NCBI RefSeq assembly: GCF_003019815.1
Contig: NZ_CP027773.1
Location: 4,953,501 to 5,017,500, forward strand
DNA: 64,000 nucleotides
Direction: 5' to 3'
Origin: Variovorax sp. PMC12
Lineage (GTDB): Bacteria; Pseudomonadota; Gammaproteobacteria; Burkholderiales; Burkholderiaceae_C
Below, piece after piece: positions 53,243-61,992 of the stretch. The notes beneath the pieces are model-generated. The model saw only the letters and a program-made list of their open reading frames with translations, was not told the origin of the DNA and searched no databases. How positions within the stretch are numbered: the first letter of the stretch is position 1; each line of letters starts with the position of its first letter. Made by a program: the position numbers and the translations under genes.

Positions 53243-54559
53243 TTGAAATCAGATCTGCCGCAGATATTGCAGGACGAACAGGACAGGCGCGCGGCGCAGA
53301 CGTCGCCGAAGGGACGGCGGCGGCAATGGATCATCGGCGGGGCGGTGGCGGTGCTGGCGCTGGTCGGCCTGGGCTTTCCCATGGAGACCGTGGTCGTCGC
53401 CCCGGGCCGTGTGATTCCTTCCGACCGCGTCAAGGCCATCCAGCATCTGGAGGGCGGCATCGTCAGCAGCGTGCTGGTGAAGGAAGGCGACAAGGTCAAG
53501 ACGGGCCAGCCGCTGGTGGAGATCGACTTGGGCGGCAGCGGCCTGAACCTGGAAGAACTCACGGCGCGCTATGCGGCCACGCAGGCCACCCGCGTGCGCC
53601 TCATGGCCGAGAGCCGGGGCCAGCCGCTGCGCCGCGATTCCTTCGCCAAGGACATCGACGAGGGCGTGTTCGAAGGCGAGACCGGCGCCTACCAGGCGCG
53701 CGCACTGGAGCAGCGCGGCGTCATGGCGGGCGCGGTGTCGGGACTGGAGCAGGCACGCAGCAAGAAGCTGGAGCAGCAGGCCAAGGTCAAGGGCCTCGGG
53801 GACCGGCTCGCGCTGATGCAGAAGGAACTCGAGATTTCCGAGCAACTGCTCAGCGAGAAGCTGGTCGGCCAGGTCGAGGTGCTCGAGAAGCGGCGCCAGG
53901 TCGAGAGCGTGCGCAGCGAACTCGCGGTGGCGCGGCAGGGCGTGGTCTCGGCCGACGCCGCCATCACCGAGGCGCAGGCCAAGATGGCGGAGGCGGAGGG
54001 CCGCTTCCGCCGCCGCGCGTCGGACGAGCTGGCCACCGTCGAGCGCCAGTTCGCGAGCCTGAGCGAAGACCTCGCGCGGGCCCGCACGCAGCGTTCGCGC
54101 ACGGTGGTGAAGGCGCCGTCGGACGGCATCGTCAAGGGCCTGCGCAACTCCAGCCCCGGCTGGGTGGTGAAGCCGGGCGAGTCGATTCTCGAAGTGGTGC
54201 CCGACGAGGACGAGATCATGGTCGAGGCGCGGCTCAACCCGAACGACCGTGGCTTCATCGAAGTGGGGCAGACGGCGCGCGTGAAGATCACCGCCTACGA
54301 CTACCTGCGCTACGGCGCCGTCGACGGCAAGGTCAAGCTCGTGGCGGCCGACGCCGACCGCGACCCGGCCATCTCGAACGGCGCGCCCTACTACCGGCTG
54401 CTCATCAGCATGTCGCAGTCGCACGTGGGGCGCGACGAGAACCGCATCACCGCCGGCATGGAATCGGAAGTGGACCTGCGTGTCGGCACCGATCCGTTCA
54501 TCTGGTACATCCTGCGACCCGTGCTCAAGCTGCGGCGCGAAGCCTTCCGCGAACCATGA
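53243..54559 (+). CDS. HlyD-family membrane fusion protein
   Basis: 438 residues from a TTG start at 53243, with GGGGG about ten bases before it. Membrane anchor about 30-55 (WIIGGAVAVLALVGLGF), then a lipoyl/biotinyl half motif (VKAIQHLEGGIVSSVLVKEG), a long coiled-coil region, and the matching C-terminal lipoyl half and beta-barrel. Adapter between the ABC pump and TolC. The stop overlaps the TolC start (ATGA). Confidence 0.9.
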   Translation: MKSDLPQILQDEQDRRAAQTSPKGRRRQWIIGGAVAVLALVGLGFPMETVVVAPGRVIPSDRVKAIQHLEGGIVSSVLVKEGDKVKTGQPLVEIDLGGSGLNLEELTARYAATQATRVRLMAESRGQPLRRDSFAKDIDEGVFEGETGAYQARALEQRGVMAGAVSGLEQARSKKLEQQAKVKGLGDRLALMQKELEISEQLLSEKLVGQVEVLEKRRQVESVRSELAVARQGVVSADAAITEAQAKMAEAEGRFRRRASDELATVERQFASLSEDLARARTQRSRTVVKAPSDGIVKGLRNSSPGWVVKPGESILEVVPDEDEIMVEARLNPNDRGFIEVGQTARVKITAYDYLRYGAVDGKVKLVAADADRDPAISNGAPYYRLLISMSQSHVGRDENRITAGMESEVDLRVGTDPFIWYILRPVLKLRREAFREP

Positions 54560-56133
54560 GGAACGCCCCCTTGAACAGCCGGCGCCGCACAGGCACCGGC
54601 GTGGTGTGCGCGGCGCTGTGCGCCAGCTTCGCGCTGCCGCCCGCCGCCTTCGCGCAGGAACAGCAACAGCAGGAAGCGCTGCAGGAGCCGCCGCCGCTCG
54701 TGCTCGCGCGCAGGCTGTCCGCGCCATCGCTCGGCGCGGCCAGCTATGCGCAGCAGGTGAAGCAGGCACTGGTCGCGCTGTCGCAGGAATACCCCGAAGT
54801 GCAGACGGCCCAGGCGGCCGCCAACACCAGCAGCTACAGCGTCGATGCCGCCAGGCAGGCGCGCTATCCGCGCTTCAAGATCGGTACGTCATCGGGCAAC
54901 TACAACAGCGGCCTGGCCGGCGCCAGGACGGAGGGCTACACCGTGCTCACCGCCGAGGCCCGCATGAGCCTGCTCGACGGCGGCGCCATGAGCGCGGCGC
55001 AGCGCGCGGCCGAAGCCGGCAACCAGGCCGACGACGAGGCCGTCGTCACCACCTCGCAGAAGGTCGTGCTGGATGCGCTGACCGCCTACCTGCAGGTGCA
55101 GCGCTACGACCTCAAGAAGCAGATCGCGCACAAGGCCACCGAGGTGGTCGCCGAACTTTCCAAGGCCGAGGCCCGCCGTGTCGCACTGGGGGTGACCGGC
55201 GACAACGACCTCAACATGGCGGCCTCGCGCCGCGCGCTCGTGGCCGCGCGCGAGTCCGACTTCCAGGCCCAGCGCGACGAGGCCATGGCCAAGTTCCGCA
55301 ACTACTTCAAGTTCTCGCCCAACGTGGAGTCGCTGCCCGTGCTGGCCGCGCCGCCGCAATGGCGCATCGGCTCGCAGGAAGAGGCGCTGCGCCGCGCCGA
55401 GGCACGCAGCACCGAGATCGCCGAAGCCCAGGGCCGCATCGAGCGCGCGCGCGCGCTGGCCGACCAGCAGGACGCGAGCCTCTACCCGACCCTCGACGCC
55501 GTGGTGGTGAAGAGCCGCGATCCGCGGGGCGTGTCGCCGCAGGACCCGACGCGCGCGGCCTTCGAGCTCAACTGGAACTTCGGCAACGGCTTCGACCGGC
55601 AGTTGCGGCTGAAGTCCGCGCTCGCCGAAGTCGCGAACCAGGAGGCCAAGCTTGACGGCGTGAAGCTCAACCTGTTCGAACTCACCTCCGCCTCATGGGC
55701 GCGCACTGTGTCGGGCCGCGAGCGCGAGCGGCAGCTGATGGAAGCCGTGAGCACGTCGGGCCAGGCCTTCCGCGGCCGCCGCCGCCTCATGGAATTCGGC
55801 CGCGAGACCCTGCCCAAGGTGCTCGACGCGCAACTCGACTACTACACGCTGCTGTTCGACTACGTCGACGGCGTGTTCGACCTGCGCATCTCGGAGCTGC
55901 GCCTGGCGCGCACGACCGGCGAACTGCGCATCGACCCCGCGGGCACGAACAACTGGATCGACCGGCTCTTCGGCGCGCCGAGCCGGCCCGCCCTGACCGA
56001 GGACGGCCTGCTGGCCGCGCTGTGCATCTCGAGCAACACCGCCTGCGCGAGCGAGCCGGTGGTCGAGCGCGCCGCGGGCCCCGGGGGCGCGGGCTCGTCG
56101 CTGCGCAAGGCTCCGCGGTTGTCGATCCCCTGA
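54556..56133 (+). CDS. TolC-family outer membrane channel
   Basis: 525 residues. Signal peptide ends AAFAQ at about residue 34. Two outer-membrane-factor repeats follow, with helical arms rich in Ala/Gln/Glu and AELNWNFG-like strand segments (FELNWNFGNGFDRQ). It is of the AggA/LapE-style type I secretion TolC group by context. The C-terminal 60 residues are a Pro/Gly-rich tail with two Cys. Convergent with the regulator gene, 13 bp between stop codons. Confidence 0.88.
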   Translation: MRNAPLNSRRRTGTGVVCAALCASFALPPAAFAQEQQQQEALQEPPPLVLARRLSAPSLGAASYAQQVKQALVALSQEYPEVQTAQAAANTSSYSVDAARQARYPRFKIGTSSGNYNSGLAGARTEGYTVLTAEARMSLLDGGAMSAAQRAAEAGNQADDEAVVTTSQKVVLDALTAYLQVQRYDLKKQIAHKATEVVAELSKAEARRVALGVTGDNDLNMAASRRALVAARESDFQAQRDEAMAKFRNYFKFSPNVESLPVLAAPPQWRIGSQEEALRRAEARSTEIAEAQGRIERARALADQQDASLYPTLDAVVVKSRDPRGVSPQDPTRAAFELNWNFGNGFDRQLRLKSALAEVANQEAKLDGVKLNLFELTSASWARTVSGRERERQLMEAVSTSGQAFRGRRRLMEFGRETLPKVLDAQLDYYTLLFDYVDGVFDLRISELRLARTTGELRIDPAGTNNWIDRLFGAPSRPALTEDGLLAALCISSNTACASEPVVERAAGPGGAGSSLRKAPRLSIP

Positions 56134-56146
56134 GCGTCGGCGCCGG

Positions 56147-57571
56147 TCAGGCGTCTTCGGGAATGCCCGGTTCGCCGTCGAGGATCTGGTACTTGCGCAT
56201 CTTCTCCCACAGCACCTTGCGGCTGATGCCCAGGTGCTGCGCGGTGTCCTGGCGCTTCCAGTCGTTGACCTCGAGCGCCGCGATGATGCGGTTGCGCTCG
56301 CTGCTGTTCCAGCCCTTGCGGTCGCTGCTGCCGTCGAGCCCGATCCCGCCGCCGCCGCCCGCGCCGTTGCGGTCCGCCGAGATCGTCGGTGTCGGCGTGC
56401 CGCGCGTCAGCGCAATCGCGCGCTGGATCAGGTTCTGGTCCCAGCTGTGCAGCTGCCGCGCGATCACGCCCACGCGCTCCGCAAGATTGCGCAGCTGGCG
56501 CACATTGCCCGGGAAGTAGGTCTCGGCCACCGCGTCGCTCAGCCAGTGCGGCGTTTCGCCGAGCGTCTCCAGCTCGTCGCCGAGCACGTTGCTCAGCAAG
56601 GCCTTGAAGATCGCGATCTTGTCGACCTCGCCGCGCTCCTCGAGGCTGGGCACATGAAGCTCGATCACCGCAAGGCGGTAGAAAAGGTCGGCGCGGAACT
56701 CGCCGCTCGCCACCATCTCGCGCAGGTTGCGGTTCGTCGCCGCCACCAGGCGGAAGTCGACGCGGATCGGCGACGTCGCCCCGAGCCGCGTCACCGCGTT
56801 GTCCTCGAGCACGCGCAGCAGCTTGACCTGCTGGTAGCGCGGCAGGTCGCCGATTTCGTCGAGGAAAAGCGTGCCGCCCGTGGCCTGCTCGAAATAGCCG
56901 CGGTGCGCATGCACCGCGCCGGTGAAGGAGCCCTTCGTGTGGCCGAAGAACAGCGACTCGAAAAGACCGTCGGGAATCGCGCCGCAGTTCACCGCCACGA
57001 AAGCGCCCTTGCTGTAATGCTGATGCCCAAGATGCAACTGCTGCGCGATGCGCTCCTTGCCCACGCCGGTTTCGCCGCGCACCAGCACGCTGTGGTCGCA
57101 ATCGGCGAAGGCGTTCACCTCGGCCAGCAGCGACTTCATCGCGTCGGAGTGCGCCACCAGCACGTCGGGCGCCTGCGGCGCCACCTCGCGCGCGCGCAAC
57201 TGCCGCACCAGCTTCGCGACCATCGTGCGCAGCTCGGCGCAGGTGAAGTCGTAGGGCAGCACGTGCAGGTACTCGGGCGGATAGGTGCGCGAGTCCCGCT
57301 CGCGCGACCCCGCCGCGACCCAGATCACCGGCATGCCCTGCAGCAGCTCCGTCGCATGCGCCAGCCCGCCGCCGTCGATGACGGTGACGCTGATGATCGC
57401 GACCGAGGGGCGCAGCGCCACCCCGCGTTCGGGTGCGGGCGGCGGCATCCCGTCAGCCCGGATCACCTCCACGTCGAAGCTCGCCATGCAACGCGCGATG
57501 CGGTCGAGGATGTCGGCTTTGCCCTCCCAGACAAAGAGGTCGAGTTCGTCGAAGTTGGCGGGAGAGCTCAT
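56147..57571 (-). CDS. Sigma-54-dependent transcriptional activator with non-canonical receiver
   Basis: 474 residues. About 10-125: a receiver-like domain without a usable phospho-Asp site (VAIISVTVID in place of the acidic strand end). AAA+ domain: Walker A GETGVGKE at 166-173, the sigma-54 loop as GSFTGA at 214-219 (normally GAFTGA), Walker B TLFLDEIGD at 234-242. C-terminal Fis-type HTH with DTAQHLGISRKVLWEK. It likely activates the sigma-54 promoter of the repeat-protein gene at 43055. It starts 16 bp behind the TadG-like gene on the same strand, so it may belong to the tad transcript. Confidence 0.92.
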   Translation of the reverse strand: MSSPANFDELDLFVWEGKADILDRIARCMASFDVEVIRADGMPPPAPERGVALRPSVAIISVTVIDGGGLAHATELLQGMPVIWVAAGSRERDSRTYPPEYLHVLPYDFTCAELRTMVAKLVRQLRAREVAPQAPDVLVAHSDAMKSLLAEVNAFADCDHSVLVRGETGVGKERIAQQLHLGHQHYSKGAFVAVNCGAIPDGLFESLFFGHTKGSFTGAVHAHRGYFEQATGGTLFLDEIGDLPRYQQVKLLRVLEDNAVTRLGATSPIRVDFRLVAATNRNLREMVASGEFRADLFYRLAVIELHVPSLEERGEVDKIAIFKALLSNVLGDELETLGETPHWLSDAVAETYFPGNVRQLRNLAERVGVIARQLHSWDQNLIQRAIALTRGTPTPTISADRNGAGGGGGIGLDGSSDRKGWNSSERNRIIAALEVNDWKRQDTAQHLGISRKVLWEKMRKYQILDGEPGIPEDA

Positions 57572-57587
57572 CTAGGTAATGCGAAAT

Positions 57588-59609
57588 TCAGTAGACAAGC
57601 TGAGCGCCACTGGAACAAGTCAGTCGGGCACCCACTTCTGTCTGGGCGAGATTAGCGCCAAGCACATTGCTCAGCAAAGTATTTACCAAGGGGTCAAGCA
57701 ACGGTGAAAGCACGCCCGAGATGATCCCCATCAACAGGTTGATGACGCCACTCAGTGTGTTTGTCAGTCCGGTAAGAACGTTGGGCAGTCCCCCTCCGGG
57801 AGCCGTGGGCGGAATCGCGATCAGGAGATTGAGTGCTTTCAGCGTATCGCTCAGGCTGTTGACGATGTTTTGTGTCGCGATTGCCAGATAGGCGGGCGCT
57901 TGATCCAGCGTAGGGGGATTCGCGAAGAATTGAGATTGCGTGGAGGCAGCGACAGGTACATCAGCCTTCAGTCCGAGCCCACCACCGTAGTAAGGCTTGC
58001 GCGTGGAGGCATCGCAACTCACAACTCCGAGACCAAGCAGCCCGAGCTGGCAGCTTTGAGAACCGATGTCTATGACGGGCACAGCGTTGACAGTTGGCAA
58101 CGCACTCGATGAAAACGCATTTGCTTTTGCAAGAGCCGCCGTTGCCCCGAGGCTGCCAACACGCAGGGTCGCCACGGATGTCGTTGTTTGGGACGTAAGA
58201 GAAGTCGCGTTGGCGGTGCAGCTGTAGTCGGTAACCCGCGACGCTCCACCGCCTGCATCCAGGCTTATATCCAACCGAACCGGCGAAGGAAGAATTTTGA
58301 TGTCGGTGACATTTCGAGTGCAACCCAAAGTGCATCCCAGGATGTTCTGCAGGCCCGTGAAGAGATTCAGACTCAGCAGGTTGTTCAAGAGATCCGTGAC
58401 TGGCGAGAGTGCCGTCGTCAACGCGTTGACGAGATCGGTGATGCCATTCAGGGCCGGAAGATCTATCGAGATCAATGCCCGAACCTGAGCCGTACGGACA
58501 TAGATTTGGTCCGGCCCGGTAGGGTTCAGTTTGGCCAAGGCGGGGTTGCCTGTGGCCGATACCTGCGGCGGCTCGATGACTTTTACGTTCGTGGTCACCG
58601 AAGCCAGCCCTGGTATAGGGAGTGCCACGGTGGCTACCACGCCGTTCTTGCCGTTCGCAGCCTGCACTACGCCTTCAAGCAGTTGGAAAAGCTGAATGTT
58701 GGTATTCAGACCAGCCGCATCCGTGCCGGTTTGTACACCTAGCAGGTCGCCGAGTTTCAGCAACGGTTGCGCAGCTGCCGCATTGGCGGTGAGCTTGAGC
58801 AGGTTGAGCGCATCGAGCACGACCTGCGCCGTGTTCCCGCTCTGCTGCAAGGCATCGATCATGGCTTGGACCAACGTCCCCACAGACACGTTCGTGCCCA
58901 GCACTTGGTCATATTTTCCGACGCCAATTCCCAGGTTCACTCCCAGCTGGTCGATATAGGTCAGCAACTTGACGTTCGTATTGAGGAGACCGTTCCAGCC
59001 AGCGGCGGTGACGTTGAGGGTGCCTCCCAGCAGTCCACCGAAAACCGCATTGAGCAGCGGCGACTTCGTTGAATCGACTGTCAGCAGCGTGGAACGAATT
59101 GTCAGATTGGCTTTTGGGGTTTGTTGGGCGGCCACCGCGTCTGCAGTGATCAGTCTCGTTTGGTTTCCTGGAATTCCAGGCATCAGAAGCGGAGGCGTTC
59201 TGCTGATGGTGACTCGCACCGCATTGAATTTCTGGCCGCTGTCCGGTGTGCCGAAGTGGGGTGCCACAGGCTTGAGCACAGGGTCCCACCGTCCGCACAC
59301 GACGCTGTCGGACCCGAGTGGAGAAAGACCGATGGGCATGTTCTGCGCCGCATTGGCTATGGCGGCCGTCGTAGCCGTTGTGCAGTTGTTTACCCCTAGC
59401 CCCTGGGCGCCTGCAAGGGCGGCCAGGTCCGCCGTCTTTTGCAGCTCGCGCTTCACGTAGAACATGTAGCCAAGTTCGGTGCCGATCAACGTGATGATGA
59501 TCAAGCTCAGCGCGATCGCGGTATTTACGAGAATGGAGCCTGCAGACCTGCTGCGCCGAAACGAAGAGGAAACGCCACGCAGGCTTGGGGTAGTCGGGCT
59601 CGTGTTCAT
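57588..59609 (-). CDS. tadG: TadG-like pilus assembly protein
   Basis: 673 residues. After a polar N-terminus comes a membrane segment (ILVNTAIALSLIIITLIGTE) followed by the TadG N-terminal motif KRELQKTADLAALAGAQGL. The rest is a long Thr/Leu/Asn-rich periplasmic part with repeated hydrophobic blocks, reading LGVQTGTDAAGLNT and later NNLLSLNLFTGLQN. Base composition is lower in GC than in the tad genes upstream. The start at 59609 has AGGG before it; 59624 is the alternative. Part of the Flp pilus operon. Confidence 0.85.
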   Translation of the reverse strand: MNTSPTTPSLRGVSSSFRRSRSAGSILVNTAIALSLIIITLIGTELGYMFYVKRELQKTADLAALAGAQGLGVNNCTTATTAAIANAAQNMPIGLSPLGSDSVVCGRWDPVLKPVAPHFGTPDSGQKFNAVRVTISRTPPLLMPGIPGNQTRLITADAVAAQQTPKANLTIRSTLLTVDSTKSPLLNAVFGGLLGGTLNVTAAGWNGLLNTNVKLLTYIDQLGVNLGIGVGKYDQVLGTNVSVGTLVQAMIDALQQSGNTAQVVLDALNLLKLTANAAAAQPLLKLGDLLGVQTGTDAAGLNTNIQLFQLLEGVVQAANGKNGVVATVALPIPGLASVTTNVKVIEPPQVSATGNPALAKLNPTGPDQIYVRTAQVRALISIDLPALNGITDLVNALTTALSPVTDLLNNLLSLNLFTGLQNILGCTLGCTRNVTDIKILPSPVRLDISLDAGGGASRVTDYSCTANATSLTSQTTTSVATLRVGSLGATAALAKANAFSSSALPTVNAVPVIDIGSQSCQLGLLGLGVVSCDASTRKPYYGGGLGLKADVPVAASTQSQFFANPPTLDQAPAYLAIATQNIVNSLSDTLKALNLLIAIPPTAPGGGLPNVLTGLTNTLSGVINLLMGIISGVLSPLLDPLVNTLLSNVLGANLAQTEVGARLTCSSGAQLVY

Positions 59610-59620
59610 TCCTGGCCCTT

Positions 59621-60097
59621 TCATGTGGGCTGAATTGCTGCGGTGGAGCGGCTCCTCAGCTTGTCCGGCATCCCGAGGTTCATGTTCAGAAACGACAGCG
59701 AGGGCAGCAGGCTGTTGGCACCGTAGGGATAGGTCACGGTTACCACGACACTCGCATTCGGATTGGTGCCCGTGGGCGTGACGGCAACCGTGACTTGGGT
59801 CGCGACCCAGATACGTCGGGTTGCCAGGCTGGTATTCGATGCCGATGGCACGATAAGCGAGCTTGCCAGCGAGTCGTAGACAACGTTCTGAATGCGCGAG
59901 TCGTTGGTTGTGGGAACGGAGTTCAGCAATGCCACTGCCCGAGCACCATCTTCGGCCGAGCGCGATATCGCTTGCTGTGTATAGAGCACTGTCCCAAAGG
60001 TTGCGATGATGTACACGACGATAAAAAGCACGGTGAAGACCAGTGCGAACTCGGTAGCTGCGATTCCTCTTTGAAGACGACGGTTGTTGAAGGTCAT
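59621..60097 (-). CDS. tadE: TadE-like minor pilin
   Basis: 158 residues starting MTFNNRRLQRG. The TadE motif GIAATEFALVFTVLFIVVYI is at the N-terminus, with Gly before the mature Ile and Glu at position 5 as in pseudopilins. Start overlaps the stop of the gene in front (ATGA). Confidence 0.88.
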   Translation of the reverse strand: MTFNNRRLQRGIAATEFALVFTVLFIVVYIIATFGTVLYTQQAISRSAEDGARAVALLNSVPTTNDSRIQNVVYDSLASSLIVPSASNTSLATRRIWVATQVTVAVTPTGTNPNASVVVTVTYPYGANSLLPSLSFLNMNLGMPDKLRSRSTAAIQPT

Positions 60098-60576
60098 GGG
60101 GTCCGTCCGTCGAGCAACATGCTGGCGCTTCCTGTCAGCTGACCAGGGGCGTTGAAGACCGGCAACGGAGGAAGAACCCGCCCCAAGTTGCTGGCGGTAA
60201 CCGTCACCACCATTTGGCAGCGCGTGTCCCATGTGATGCCACAGGCGCTGGTGACCGCTGCGGTGCAGTTGTTACTGGCAACTTGGCATACGGTTGCCGT
60301 GACGCTGAGCGTGGCTGCAGACGGGAGCCAACTGGCCTGAGCCGTTGCAACTGTCCGAGCTTGCGCTGCTCGAGTGGGAAGGTCCGGCTGATAGCGCAAG
60401 GCTGCGCGGGCACCATCTTCAGCCGCGTTTTGCAGGCCCAGCCGGAACGCGAACACCATGCCGTAGCAGATGATTCCGTAGAGCAGCGTGAAGAAAATCA
60501 GGAACACCAAGGCGAACTCGACCGCATATGCGCCGCGCTGTTTGCGTGCACTGGAGCGAAGCTGTTTGACGTCCAT
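60094..60576 (-). CDS. TadE-like minor pilin (second)
   Basis: 160 residues starting MDVKQLRSSARKQRGAYAVE. Pseudopilin motif GAYAVEFALVFLIFFTLLYG. Four Cys in the C-terminal half (CQVASNNC, CGITWDTRC) could form disulphides. Coupled to the following TadE-like gene. Confidence 0.88.
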   Translation of the reverse strand: MDVKQLRSSARKQRGAYAVEFALVFLIFFTLLYGIICYGMVFAFRLGLQNAAEDGARAALRYQPDLPTRAAQARTVATAQASWLPSAATLSVTATVCQVASNNCTAAVTSACGITWDTRCQMVVTVTASNLGRVLPPLPVFNAPGQLTGSASMLLDGRTP

Positions 60577-60616
60577 GATGAGCCGACAATGGCGTGTCAC
60601 GTTTTCTGGTGCGCGG

Positions 60617-61009
60617 CTATTTGGGTGCCCCGGCACCAGCGCCGGATCCGGAAGACGACTTGACTATCGAACTCATGCGCTCCGGAATCGGAAACTCGAA
60701 GCTCTTCATGTAGCGCTCATAGCTGCGACTTGCCACGTCGCCGGCAATCGGACGTGGCGTGGGGGAGGCAATTTCGCCGCTGCGCTGCCATGCGAGCAAG
60801 CCCTGTGTGGCGTCGCCGACCTGCGGCCGCTCATAGACGACTTCTCCCTCCGTATTCATTTCTTCCGGGCCGTTTTGTACCGGTTGAGCGGCGGCCGGCG
60901 GTGCTTCCAGCTGCACTGGCTTCGCAGCCTCTTGTGCCGCTGCGGCGGGCGCAGCGATCACCAACACGGCGGCCAGCAGGGCGAGGCGATGGGCGTGTTC
61001 TTTTTTCAT
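60617..61009 (-). CDS. DUF3613-domain protein of the tad locus
   Basis: 130 residues. A signal peptide (LALLAAVLVIAAPAAAA) precedes a Pro/Ala-rich linker, then GDATQGLLAWQRSGEIASP, the conserved block of DUF3613, which is found in tad loci. Function unknown. Start overlaps the stop of the TadD-like gene (ATGA). Confidence 0.8.
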   Translation of the reverse strand: MKKEHAHRLALLAAVLVIAAPAAAAQEAAKPVQLEAPPAAAQPVQNGPEEMNTEGEVVYERPQVGDATQGLLAWQRSGEIASPTPRPIAGDVASRSYERYMKSFEFPIPERMSSIVKSSSGSGAGAGAPK

Positions 61010-61992
61010 TGGGTACCTTGTGGGGTGGAGTTCGGTGGCATCGACAGCGCGGAGTCGGCGACGGACGGATTCAGCTGGCTGGCTGTTCGCAGGCCGCCCA
61101 TGCCGGCCCAGCGCGATGCCTTGAGCATCAGCGGAGGCGGTACGGTGTCGTCGCGCACGGGCTGCGGCGTGCTCGCAAGCGGCCGCAGTGCGGTGACGTC
61201 TGGCGCCGCACTGGTAGCCGCGAGCCGCTGGGTACCGCCCCTGCGCATCTGCTGCGCGGCATCGCGCACGGCTGCGCGCGATGCCGCGGGCATGCGGTTG
61301 ACTTCCATCAACCGGTCCGCCTGCTCGCGCTGGCCGGTGACTTCGAGGTAGAGCGCAAGGTTGGACTGTGCCTGCGTGCTGTTCGGGCGCAGCTGCAGCG
61401 CCTGCATCAACGGCAGCCGCGCTTCCTCGATCTGTCCCGCACGCAGGCTGGCGTAGCCCAGGTCGCTGAGCAGGAGGGCATCGGTCGGTGTCTGGCGCTG
61501 CGCTTTTCCGAGCAACTGCACGGCCTCCGCGTAGCTGCCGCGCGCACCGGCCAGCAGGCCGAGGCCGCGGTAGCCGGCACTCTCCAGCGGTGTGCCGATT
61601 AGGCGCTTGTAGGCCTGCTCGCTCAGCGCGGCCTGATCGGTCTGGCGCAAGGCGTCGGCGCGCAAGCGGGTGGATTCCGGCGATACGCCCCAGCGTTGCT
61701 CGAGCGCGTCGATATGCGCGAGCGACGCAAACCACAGGCCATCCTTTTGCATCTGCTCCACGAGCTTGAGGTAGGTGGCCTTGCTGTCGATGTTCGCGCT
61801 CGACTTGGTTTCCGCGGACGCCTCGGCGGCCGCGCGTTCCTGGGCGTTGGCGCTGGCGACATAGGCCGAGGATGTGTCCTTGAGAAGGCTGCATCCGCTG
61901 ACGAACAGGGTCGAGGCCATGATCGCGCCCACGGTAAGCACGCGAGCCGAGCGGTGAGAGCGCATGGGCATGGAGAGGTCAAAGTGAGTCAT
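61006..61992 (-). CDS. tadD: TadD-like TPR lipoprotein
   Basis: 328 residues. A lipoprotein signal (MASTLFVSGCSLL, Cys about 34) is followed by TPR repeats in the middle (LLLSDLGYASLRAGQIEEAR and neighbours). TadD proteins help outer-membrane assembly of the Flp pilus secretin. The start at 61992 overlaps the TadC stop (ATGA), which supports it over internal Met codons. Confidence 0.88.
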   Translation of the reverse strand: MTHFDLSMPMRSHRSARVLTVGAIMASTLFVSGCSLLKDTSSAYVASANAQERAAAEASAETKSSANIDSKATYLKLVEQMQKDGLWFASLAHIDALEQRWGVSPESTRLRADALRQTDQAALSEQAYKRLIGTPLESAGYRGLGLLAGARGSYAEAVQLLGKAQRQTPTDALLLSDLGYASLRAGQIEEARLPLMQALQLRPNSTQAQSNLALYLEVTGQREQADRLMEVNRMPAASRAAVRDAAQQMRRGGTQRLAATSAAPDVTALRPLASTPQPVRDDTVPPPLMLKASRWAGMGGLRTASQLNPSVADSALSMPPNSTPQGTQ

